A stretch of DNA of 5,935 nt from positions 1 to 5,935 of the forward strand of contig DRNB01000248.1 of the NCBI GenBank assembly GCA_011375045.1, written 5' to 3'. Below the pieces are notes generated by a model. It was given only the letters and a program-made list of their open reading frames with translations. It did no database searches and was not told the origin of the DNA. The position numbers and the translations under genes were made by a program. This document shows positions 1-5,184 of the stretch, piece by piece. The stretch comes from Aquifex aeolicus (GTDB taxonomy: Bacteria > Aquificota > Aquificia > Aquificales > Aquificaceae). Within the stretch, counting starts at the first letter, position 1. The number at the start of each line of letters is the position of its first letter.

Positions 1-212
1 ATCTTGTGGAGGAGGGTGGCTTCCCTGCCCTTTATACGGAAGGTCAGATACCTCTCCCCCTCGATGTCCGCCCGGTCTATCTCGTCGCCTCCTTCGAAGG
101 TTACGTTGGAGGGATCCCTTATCTGCTCCCGGGCTGACTCCAGCAGTTTCTCCCTCATGCTCAGCAGGACAGATTTAAGCTCCCTGATCTGCTCCTCCGT
201 AAGATGCTTCAA
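1..212 (-). CDS. DksA/TraR-family transcriptional regulator, N-terminal part (cut by window edge)
   Basis: The reading frame starts at TTG (212-210) and runs off the left edge after 70 codons. An in-frame TAG lies four codons upstream, so TTG is the first usable start, and it is preceded by a purine-rich AGGTGAGAGG. The first ~40 residues (LKHLTEEQIRELKS...) are charged and helix-forming, as in the coiled-coil arm of DksA. They are followed by GGDEIDRAD at about residues 41-49. This carries the DxxDxA pattern (D43, D46, A48) of the coiled-coil tip that DksA and TraR insert into the RNA polymerase secondary channel. The return helix (EGERYLTFRIKGREATLLHK) fits the family. The zinc-finger C-terminus lies outside the window and cannot be checked. 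The arm before the tip is shorter than in E. coli DksA. The gene lies 31 nt downstream of the cytochrome gene and is probably co-transcribed with it. Confidence 0.8.
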   Translation of the reverse strand, partial: MKHLTEEQIRELKSVLLSMREKLLESAREQIRDPSNVTFEGGDEIDRADIEGERYLTFRIKGREATLLHK

Positions 213-235
213 CCTCTCACCTCGCTATTCTTTAA

Positions 236-241
236 AGTATA
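236..241 (-). promoter_or_regulatory. possible -10 element (TATACT) upstream of the dksA-like gene
   Basis: On the minus strand the 31-nt gap between the cytochrome stop and the TTG start contains TATACT, five of six matches to the bacterial -10 consensus. A transcript starting ~7 nt downstream would still carry the AGGTGAGAGG ribosome-binding region. I see no convincing -35 hexamer at the right distance, so this could be an internal promoter or simply AT-rich spacer. Confidence 0.25.
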
Positions 242-243
242 GT

Positions 244-492
244 TCACTCTACTCCCGACAGCCACTCCGCTATTATCTCGATCTCCATCTGGGAAAGGTT
301 CCTGCCCCAGGGGCACCTCTTGGACAGCTCTACAATAGCTTCGGGTTTTCCTCTGAACTTTGCCTTCAGAAACTCGGTGGGTTTTGCGCTGTCCTCCCTG
401 TGGCACCTGATACAGTGGTGTTCGTAGAGATCCCTCCCCTCCGCAAGGGAGAGGGCGGGCATAAACAGCAGCGCCAGAACGGATCTACCCAT
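244..492 (-). CDS. small exported monoheme c-type cytochrome
   Basis: This is an 82-residue protein with a short signal peptide (MGRSVLALLFMPALSLA) and a likely cleavage after A17 (S-L-A motif), giving a mature protein of about 65 residues in the periplasm. It has one heme-binding motif, CIRCH at residues 27-31: C27 and C30 would attach the heme and H31 is the proximal ligand. The C-terminus (LSQMEIEIIAEWLSGVE) looks like the last helix of class I cytochromes c. The usual Met-Pro distal-ligand segment seems to be replaced by C60-P61. M69 is the only Met in the mature protein and lies inside the helix region. The role is presumably electron transfer, with unknown partners. The ATG start has a GGAGG about 7 nt upstream. 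It is the first gene of a likely two-gene unit with the dksA-like gene. The mature size is small for the class. Confidence 0.85.
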   Translation of the reverse strand: MGRSVLALLFMPALSLAEGRDLYEHHCIRCHREDSAKPTEFLKAKFRGKPEAIVELSKRCPWGRNLSQMEIEIIAEWLSGVE

Positions 493-504
493 GGCTCACC
501 CTCC

Positions 505-524
505 TCATCCTTATATTAATTCTT
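505..524. promoter_or_regulatory. AT-rich divergent promoter region between the cytochrome and ATPase genes
   Basis: The two divergent genes are separated by only 32 nt, and its centre is an AT-rich patch. Read on the plus strand, TATATT (512-517) is a five-of-six match to the -10 consensus and would place a transcription start at about 524-525, at the ATG of the ATPase gene. Read on the minus strand, TAATAT (518-513) is a weaker -10 candidate for the cytochrome gene. No clear -35 hexamer is visible on either strand. The assignment rests on position and composition. Confidence 0.4.
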
Positions 525-1934
525 ATGAACATACTCAGGGATTACAGGCTGATTCCCCTCGAGGAGAGGGACGGATTGCTTAGAATTCTTGCTCCCGAAT
601 CCTACAGGGCTGAGGATGTGGAGGAGATCAGGTTCTTAACGGGCAAGGACGTGGAGCTGGTTGTGGTTCCCGACGAGGAGTTTGCCAGGGAGCTGCAGGA
701 GAGGCTCTCGGCTGAGGAGATCCGTATCGAGGGGGAGGAGGAGGAGCGGGTGGAGGGGCTGGATCTGCTTCACGCTCAGGACGACAGCCCGGCCGTGAGT
801 CTGGTTAATTCGGTGCTCATAAAGGCGTCCACCGTGGGCGCTTCGGATATTCACTTCGAACCTTACGAGAACGAGGCTGTGGTCAGACTCAGGATGGATG
901 GAATCCTTCACGACATACTGAAGGTTCCCGCCTCCACCTACCAGAACGTTGTCTCCCGCATAAAGGTAATGTCCAATCTGAACGTGGCTGAGAGGAGGAT
1001 CCCCCAGGACGGCAGGATAAGGGTCCGGATAGGGAACAGGGATCTCGACGTGAGGGTTTCCGTAGTTCCGACAGTCTTCGGCGAGAGGGTGGTTCTCAGA
1101 CTCCTCGACAAGACCGGATCCCTGCTCACTTTAGACAGGCTCGGGCTTGTGCCTGAGGACGAGGTAAAGGTGAAGCGCCTTGCCCGGAAACCCTACGGTA
1201 TAGTCCTCGTTACAGGTCCCACGGGGGCGGGGAAGACAACCACCCTCTACGCCATGCTCCTGTACGTGAAGGATCCCAGAAAGAACATAATAACCATCGA
1301 GGATCCCGTCGAGTATCAGATAAAGGGTGTGAGTCAGATTCAGGTAAACCCCAAGGTGGGTCTCACCTTTGCAACGGGTCTGCGCTCCATCCTCAGACAG
1401 GATCCGGACATAATAATGGTGGGTGAGATAAGGGACAGCGAAACGGCGGACATAGCGGTTCACGCAGCTCTGACCGGACACCTTGTTCTCTCCACCCTGC
1501 ACACCAACGACGCCCCCTCCGCGGTAACCCGGCTGTCCGACATGGGTATAGAACCCTTCCTGATAGCGAGCTCCCTCGAGGGCGTCATAGCCCAGCGCCT
1601 TGTCAGGAGAATATGTGAGGCGTGCAAGGAAGCCTACACCCCTTCAGAGGAGGAGCTGAGGGAGCTTGGTCTCGAAAGCTACGAGGGTCCCTTTTACCGT
1701 GGGCAGGGATGCGACCACTGCCTCGGCACCGGTTACAGGGGGAGGGTGGGTATCTTCGAGGTTCTGGAGCTCGATGAGGACCTCAGATCCCTGATCACCA
1801 GAACTCAGGACGCTCAGGAGATAAGGCGTGCGGCGGTGCGGAGAGGCTTCAGAACCATGTTGGAGGACGGTATAGAGAAGGTAAAGAGGGGCGTAACCAC
1901 CTCCAGCGAGCTTATAAGCGTGGTGAGAAGCTAA
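525..1934 (+). CDS. GspE/PilB-family type II secretion or type IV pilus assembly ATPase
   Basis: This 469-residue protein is a cytoplasmic hexameric ATPase that powers pseudopilus or pilus assembly from the inner face of the inner membrane. An N-terminal GspE-like domain spans about residues 5-62. The N2 domain includes ASDIHFEPYE (106-115) and QDGRI (161-165). The catalytic core has the Walker A motif GPTGAGKTTT (231-240), an Asp box IITIEDPVEY (255-264), a Walker B region DIIMVGEIRD (295-304) and a His box TGHLVLSTLHTNDA (317-330). A zinc-binding tetracysteine of the type found in GspE and PilB is present, with CxxC at 364-367 and CxxC at 396-399. All catalytic motifs are intact. PilT-type retraction ATPases lack the tetracysteine, so an assembly ATPase is favoured. 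The length suits GspE and is shorter than many PilB proteins. No gsp or pil neighbours are in view, so the two cannot be separated. There is no Shine-Dalgarno before the ATG, and translation may be leaderless. It is probably transcribed alone. Confidence 0.93.
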   Translation: MNILRDYRLIPLEERDGLLRILAPESYRAEDVEEIRFLTGKDVELVVVPDEEFARELQERLSAEEIRIEGEEEERVEGLDLLHAQDDSPAVSLVNSVLIKASTVGASDIHFEPYENEAVVRLRMDGILHDILKVPASTYQNVVSRIKVMSNLNVAERRIPQDGRIRVRIGNRDLDVRVSVVPTVFGERVVLRLLDKTGSLLTLDRLGLVPEDEVKVKRLARKPYGIVLVTGPTGAGKTTTLYAMLLYVKDPRKNIITIEDPVEYQIKGVSQIQVNPKVGLTFATGLRSILRQDPDIIMVGEIRDSETADIAVHAALTGHLVLSTLHTNDAPSAVTRLSDMGIEPFLIASSLEGVIAQRLVRRICEACKEAYTPSEEELRELGLESYEGPFYRGQGCDHCLGTGYRGRVGIFEVLELDEDLRSLITRTQDAQEIRRAAVRRGFRTMLEDGIEKVKRGVTTSSELISVVRS

Positions 1935-2584
1935 AAGGGCTTGTCGGGAACCTTCTCCCAGTCCTTGAGGAAAAGCTCTATACCCCTGTCCGTGAGGGGG
2001 TGCTTGAAGAGCCTCTCCATGACCGGAAAGGGCATCGTGCAGATATCCGCTCCTGTAAGAGCCGCTTCGACAACGTGCATGGGGTGTCTGACGCTCGCCA
2101 CGATGATCTCCGTATCGATCTCGTAGTTGTAGAAGATTTCCTTTATCTCCCGGATGAGCTTCATCCCGTCTCCGGAAACGTCATCGATCCTCCCCACAAA
2201 GGGCGAAACGTAGGAGGCTCCCGCCTTGGCAGCTATAAGCGCCTGAGCAGGTGAGAACACGAGGGTAACGTTGGTGGGTATCCCCTCCGCTTCGAGGGTC
2301 TGGACCGCTTTCATTCCCTCGGGGGTCATGGGGATCTTGACAACCACGTTCTCCCCGAGCTCCGCAAGCTGTCTTCCCTCCCTGATCATGCCCTCCGCAT
2401 CCATGGAGACGGTTTCGAGACTCACGGGACCGCTGACCTCTTCGAGGATCTCCCTGACAACCTCCTTAAAGGGTCTGCCCGTCTTCGAAATGAGCGTGGG
2501 GTTCGTTGTTACGCCGTCGAGGATACCCCAGCTGTTGGCGGTTCTGATCTGTTCTATGTCCGCCGTATCGATAAAGAACTTCAT
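1931..2584 (-). CDS. tal: transaldolase, TalC / fructose-6-phosphate aldolase-like subfamily
   Basis: This 217-residue protein has the full length of the short transaldolase/FSA subfamily, a class I (Schiff-base) aldolase with a TIM-barrel fold in the cytoplasm. Recognisable segments are MKFFIDTADIEQI at the N-terminus, the substrate-binding GVTTNPTLI (24-32), VVVKIPMT with the Schiff-base lysine K83, SPFVGRIDD (127-135) and the closing TGADICTMPF (177-186). At F129, E. coli FsaA has the Tyr associated with fructose-6-phosphate aldolase activity (Y131; same 46-residue offset from the catalytic Lys), while true transaldolases have Phe. Transaldolase activity in the non-oxidative pentose phosphate pathway is therefore more likely (inference). 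The ATG has a strong GGGAGGTGA upstream and overlaps the previous stop (ATGA). The stop TAG overlaps the TAA of the convergent ATPase gene. Confidence 0.93.
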   Translation of the reverse strand: MKFFIDTADIEQIRTANSWGILDGVTTNPTLISKTGRPFKEVVREILEEVSGPVSLETVSMDAEGMIREGRQLAELGENVVVKIPMTPEGMKAVQTLEAEGIPTNVTLVFSPAQALIAAKAGASYVSPFVGRIDDVSGDGMKLIREIKEIFYNYEIDTEIIVASVRHPMHVVEAALTGADICTMPFPVMERLFKHPLTDRGIELFLKDWEKVPDKPF

Positions 2585-2958
2585 CCGCTCACCTCCCTGA
2601 GAATTTTCTCCTCACTTCTGTATCCTACAAGAACACTTTTAACCCTGCCGTCCCTGATGATCACCGTGGTGGGTGTGCTCCAGATGCCGAGTTTTCTGGC
2701 GGTTCTCAACCCCTCGCTGTTCGAGATGTCTATCTTGCGCACGTGCGTTTTCCTGCCGACGGACTTCATCACAGGTTCCATCTTAATACAGGCTTTACAG
2801 CCGGGTGAGTAAAAGTAAACCACCGCGTTCCTGCCGAACTCGGTTACCTCCCTGCCCACCAGCTTGCTCGCCTTCCACCGAACGAAGAGGTGAAGGGATT
2901 TCATAAGAAGGAAGGCTCCGCCGGCACCCGCGATCAGGGCGACGATGAGATCCGTCAT
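2581..2958 (-). CDS. membrane-anchored thioredoxin-like protein (CKAC)
   Basis: This 125-residue protein has one N-terminal hydrophobic segment (about residues 3-19) and a thioredoxin-fold domain from about residue 43 to the end. The β-strand NAVVYFYSPGCKACIKMEP carries the redox-active CxxC at C54 and C57. The KIDIS strand (75-79) and the TPT segment with the likely cis-proline P96 complete the active-site surface. The segment has no signal-peptidase site and looks like an anchor. Positive charges cluster after it (K20, R27, K29, K32, R36) and an Asp precedes it, so the positive-inside rule suggests the thioredoxin domain faces the cytoplasm. A periplasmic placement cannot be excluded. The gene overlaps its neighbours by 4 nt (ATGA) on both sides. 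The start has no Shine-Dalgarno (AAAATATAAGCC precedes it), so it probably depends on reinitiation after the upstream pseudouridine synthase gene. The substrate is unknown. Confidence 0.82.
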   Translation of the reverse strand: MTDLIVALIAGAGGAFLLMKSLHLFVRWKASKLVGREVTEFGRNAVVYFYSPGCKACIKMEPVMKSVGRKTHVRKIDISNSEGLRTARKLGIWSTPTTVIIRDGRVKSVLVGYRSEEKILREVSG

Positions 2959-3692
2959 GGCTTATATTTTAAACCAACCGCCGAAAACAGAGCCCGCAGT
3001 TCCCCCGCAGTAAGGTTCCTCCACTTTCCCGGCGGTAGCTTTCCCAGCTTCACGGGTCCCACCGCCGTCCTCCTGAGCTTCACAACCGGATGCCCGAAGC
3101 GGGCGAGAAACCTCTTTACTATGTGCTTTCTACCCTCATGGAAGACCACCTCCAGGAGGGTGTTCTTACCCTCGTATCTTACCACCCTCAGACTGTCCGG
3201 TTTTGCAAAGCCGTCTTCGAGCTCCACTCCCCTCAGCATGCGCCGGACCGTCTGCGGAGAAACCCTGCCCCTGACGAGGGCTAAGTAAGTCTTTGGAAGT
3301 CCGTAGCGGGGGTGAAGGATCCTGTGGGCGAGCTCCCCGTCGTTCGTCAGAATTAAAAGCCCCTCCGTGTCGTAGTCGAGCCTTCCGGCCGGAAAGACCC
3401 TTTCGGGTATGTCCTTCAGAAGATCCTCCAGCGTCTTTCTGCCCCCCGGAGCCTTCCCCAGCTGGGTCAGGTAACCGGCCGGTTTGTTCAGAGCTATATA
3501 CCGTCTTTTTGGGGGGCGTATCTCCCTCCCGTCCACCTCCACCCGGTCGATCTCAGGATCCACCTTCACACTCAGATCCCTCACCACCTCATCGTTCACC
3601 TTCACCCTTCCCGACCTTATAAGCTCCTCAGCCTTTCTGCGGGAAGCCACACCGCACATGGATAGATAGCGGTTCAGACGCACAGAAGCCAC
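2955..3692 (-). CDS. rluB: RsuA/RluB-family pseudouridine synthase
   Basis: This 245-residue protein isomerises a uridine in rRNA to pseudouridine in the cytoplasm. An N-terminal S4 RNA-binding domain (about residues 4-60; RLNRYLSMCGVASRRKAEEL) precedes the catalytic domain, which begins YIALNKPAGYL (65-75). The signature GRLDYDTEGLL (103-113) contains the catalytic D106, followed by KTYLALVRG (134-142) and the EGRKHIVKRF motif (186-195), which is EGR(N/K)xxVRR in relatives. Length and order fit RluB, which modifies 23S rRNA near position 2605 (E. coli numbering). RluE, RluF and RsuA share the architecture, so the exact target is inferred. The GTG start (3692-3690) is supported by AAGGGAGG about 6 nt upstream; a second in-frame GTG three codons later is less well placed. 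It leads the minus-strand operon and is divergent from the exported thioredoxin-like gene. Confidence 0.9.
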   Translation of the reverse strand: MASVRLNRYLSMCGVASRRKAEELIRSGRVKVNDEVVRDLSVKVDPEIDRVEVDGREIRPPKRRYIALNKPAGYLTQLGKAPGGRKTLEDLLKDIPERVFPAGRLDYDTEGLLILTNDGELAHRILHPRYGLPKTYLALVRGRVSPQTVRRMLRGVELEDGFAKPDSLRVVRYEGKNTLLEVVFHEGRKHIVKRFLARFGHPVVKLRRTAVGPVKLGKLPPGKWRNLTAGELRALFSAVGLKYKP

Positions 3693-3707
3693 AGGAAACC
3701 TCCCTTC

Positions 3708-3712
3708 AGGAG
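3708..3712 (+). promoter_or_regulatory. AGGAG Shine-Dalgarno-like site out of register with the standard start
   Basis: AGGAG precedes the exported thioredoxin-like gene. The first standard start in that frame (GTG at 3732) is 19 nt away, too far for normal pairing. Two in-frame non-standard codons, ATA at 3720 and ATT at 3723, lie 7 and 10 nt away. Either this site is fortuitous or the true start is non-standard. Confidence 0.35.
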
Positions 3713-3715
3713 CAG

Positions 3716-3728
3716 TAAAATAATTGTA
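3716..3728. promoter_or_regulatory. overlapping divergent -10-like elements
   Basis: The short gap between the two divergent operons contains an AT-rich core. On the plus strand it gives TAAAAT (3716-3721), which would start transcription at about 3728-3732, beside the GTG. On the minus strand it gives TACAAT (3728-3723), which would leave a leader carrying the AAGGGAGG of the rluB gene. Both are five-of-six matches to the -10 consensus. No good -35 element is apparent for either. The two promoters would overlap and could compete for polymerase. Confidence 0.4.
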
Positions 3729-3731
3729 GCC

Positions 3732-4130
3732 GTGGCGGTGTTCCTCATCCTTGTCTTTGCGGTGGAGCTGTCCTTTGCCCAGTGGGTTCCCTCCTTTCGG
3801 GAGGGCAGGGAGATAGCCGAGCGGGAGGGAAAGCTGATTCTGATTTACTTCTACGAAGAAAGGTGCGCTTACTGCAGGCGGATGGAGGAGCTTGTTTTCC
3901 CGGACAGGCGTGTGGATGAGGTTATCGGAAAGGCGTTTCTGGTCGTTCCCGTTAACGTGGAGGACATCCCCCAGGATCTCGACAGACGCTTCAGGACCGT
4001 GGGAACCCCCTCCCTCCTCGTTTACGATCCCGCTACGGACAGGGTGGTCATTCAGCTGTTCGGTCTGCAGGAAGCCGGGGAGCTGGCGGAGCTGCTGGGA
4101 GAAATCTGCAGGCGGAAGGGGAGGTGCTGA
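3732..4130 (+). CDS. exported thioredoxin-like protein (CAYC)
   Basis: As read from GTG at 3732 this is a 132-residue protein with a hydrophobic signal sequence (VFLILVFAVELSFA) and a likely cleavage before Q17. A single thioredoxin-fold domain follows (W18-PSFREGREIAEREGK, then LILIYFYEERCAYCRR). The redox motif is CAYC, C45 and C48, and VGTPSLLVY holds the likely cis-proline P93. The YEERCAYCRRMEE pattern and the following FPDRRV segment resemble the Thioredoxin_7/SoxW-like and DsbD C-terminal groups, so it probably reduces or exchanges disulfides in the periplasm. Two further cysteines, C126 and C132, lie at the C-terminus. The start is uncertain: the frame is open upstream and reads SSKIIVAVAV, which would give a better signal peptide, but only ATA or ATT could start it. 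It heads an operon with LPS genes, and its stop lies 1 nt before the proposed kdsC start. Confidence 0.82.
   Translation: MAVFLILVFAVELSFAQWVPSFREGREIAEREGKLILIYFYEERCAYCRRMEELVFPDRRVDEVIGKAFLVVPVNVEDIPQDLDRRFRTVGTPSLLVYDPATDRVVIQLFGLQEAGELAELLGEICRRKGRC
4116..4126 (+). promoter_or_regulatory. ribosome-binding site positioned for a CTG start of kdsC
   Basis: AAGGGGAGGTG lies at the very end of the thioredoxin-like gene. Its GGAGG core (4120-4124) is 7 nt from CTG at 4132, which is ideal spacing. It is 40 nt from the first in-frame ATG (4165), too far to serve it. This decides for the CTG start, together with the family N-terminus that such a start restores. Confidence 0.6.
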
Positions 4131-4131
4131 T

Positions 4132-4671
4132 CTGAGCCTCAGGGAAAGAGCCAGAAGGATAAAGATGGTGCTGATGGACGTGGACGGGATACTTACAGAC
4201 GGCAGACTTTACTACACGGAGGAAGGGGAAAGGTTAAAGGTCTTCAGCGTTCACGACGGACTTGGTATAAAGCTCCTGCAGAGGGCGGGTATCCTCACGG
4301 GGGTTCTGTCCGGAAGGGAATCCTCAGCCCTCGAGAGAAGACTCAGGGAGCTGGGTCTTGACGAGATACTCATGGGCAGGGCGGAGAAGGGAGAGGTTCT
4401 CGAACACCTCACCCGGCGGCGGAGCATCTCCGAGGAGGAGATAGCCTTCATCGGCGACGATCTGGTGGACGTTCCTGTTCTGAAGAGGGTGGGCTTCCCT
4501 GTAACGGTGGCGTCAGCACCTCCCGAGGTGAGGAGGGTGTGTGTTTACGTAACCCTGCGGGAGGGTGGAAACGGAGCCCTCAGGGAACTGGCGGATCTTA
4601 TACTCAAGCTCAGGGGCGTTCACAGGGAGCTTCTGGAGAAGTACACGGGTCCAGCTCCCACCCTGAAGTAA
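4132..4671 (+). CDS. kdsC: 3-deoxy-D-manno-octulosonate 8-phosphate phosphatase (KdsC)
   Basis: This is a HAD-superfamily phosphatase of about 179 residues that hydrolyses Kdo 8-phosphate to Kdo and phosphate in the cytoplasm, a step towards the LPS inner core. Counting from CTG, motif I is MDVDGILTDG with nucleophile D16 and acid/base D18. Motif II is LSGRES (59-64), the motif III lysine is in AEKGEVL (K86), and motif IV is FIGDDLVDVPVL (GDD 108-110). The conserved C-terminal GGNGALREL follows. There is no cap domain insert, as expected for this tetrameric C0 family. The N-terminal LSLRERARRIKMVLMD closely matches the start of known KdsC proteins. The ATG at 4165 would remove 11 of these residues, although AGAAGG before it is a possible weak ribosome site. 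The frame stays open back into the upstream gene, but that part is a shadow. lptC follows after 15 nt. Confidence 0.92.
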   Translation: MSLRERARRIKMVLMDVDGILTDGRLYYTEEGERLKVFSVHDGLGIKLLQRAGILTGVLSGRESSALERRLRELGLDEILMGRAEKGEVLEHLTRRRSISEEEIAFIGDDLVDVPVLKRVGFPVTVASAPPEVRRVCVYVTLREGGNGALRELADLILKLRGVHRELLEKYTGPAPTLK

Positions 4672-4686
4672 CCCACGGAGGACAGG

Positions 4687-5184
4687 ATGAGGTTTCTCCT
4701 GTTTCACCTTCTCCTGCTGCTCTTCTCGGGAATCTCCCTCACCTACATAGAGGTACTTCAGCACAGGAGCAGGATAGAGGTTCAGGAAAAGAGCATAGCG
4801 AAGCACGTCCGCATAAGCGTCTTTGGGGAAGGAGGGGAGGAGTGGAAGGTGGAGGGGAGGGAGCTGGTTTCCTTCGGGAGGGAGCTGATTCTCCTTATGG
4901 TGGAGCTCAGATCCGTGAGCGGATACGTGGTCAGGGCTAACTCCATAACCTTCAGGCGGGACAGGAACACAGGGGTGCTCAGCGGCAACGTGGAGATCAG
5001 GGGTACCGCCCTCTTTGTCAAGACAGACTCCGCGGTGGTTGACTTTAACAGGAACCTCCTCTACGGGAAGGAGGGGGTCCGGGTGTGGAGAAGCACCAAC
5101 TACATAGAGGGTAGGAGCTTCAGAGCTTATCTGAAACCCCTCAGGGTTATAATAGAAGGGGTGAGGACAAAACATGAACTATAA
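4687..5184 (+). CDS. lptC: LPS export protein LptC
   Basis: This 165-residue protein has a single N-terminal membrane anchor (about residues 2-20, FLLFHLLLLLFSGISL) and a periplasmic domain of alternating β-strands. In the Lpt system LptC receives LPS from the LptB2FG transporter and passes it to LptA. The segment from EEWKVEGREL (51-60) through SGYVVRANSITF, GVLSGNVEIRG (96-106) and ALFVKTDSAVVDFNRN resembles the LptC β-jellyroll, in which strands end in tA/td-type turns. The NYIEGRSFRAYL stretch fits the closing strands. It is slightly shorter than E. coli LptC. The ATG has a GGAGG 5 nt upstream. It contains no cysteine. Sequence similarity in this family is low, so the call leans on the order kdsC-lptC-lptA and on topology. 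Its end overlaps lptA by 11 nt. Confidence 0.85.
   Translation: MRFLLFHLLLLLFSGISLTYIEVLQHRSRIEVQEKSIAKHVRISVFGEGGEEWKVEGRELVSFGRELILLMVELRSVSGYVVRANSITFRRDRNTGVLSGNVEIRGTALFVKTDSAVVDFNRNLLYGKEGVRVWRSTNYIEGRSFRAYLKPLRVIIEGVRTKHEL

Noticed and set aside
4..519. 171-codon open frame on the plus strand, antisense to the cytochrome and dksA-like genes
   Set aside because: The translation is low-complexity (Ser, Leu, Arg-rich) with no recognisable domain, and both genes on the other strand have motifs, ribosome sites and a signal peptide. It is a composition shadow.
1910..1919. 10-bp perfect palindrome GCTTATAAGC near the end of the ATPase gene
   Set aside because: It is inside coding sequence, too short and AT-centred to make a stable terminator hairpin, and not followed by a T-run. 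It is probably chance.
3293..3622. Plus-strand Pro/Ser-rich open frames opposite the pseudouridine synthase gene
   Set aside because: These are shadows of a GC-rich gene with catalytic motifs on the minus strand.
3892..4131. Extension of the kdsC frame upstream to an ATG at 3892, suggesting a fused N-terminal domain
   Set aside because: The extension lies wholly inside the thioredoxin-like gene, which carries the real CAYC domain in its own frame. The extended residues (Trp, Ser, Arg-rich) look like an out-of-frame translation.
4513..5175. 220-codon open frame on the minus strand across the end of kdsC and all of lptC
   Set aside because: The translation is Pro/His-rich without domain features. 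The plus-strand genes have clear family motifs and ribosome sites.
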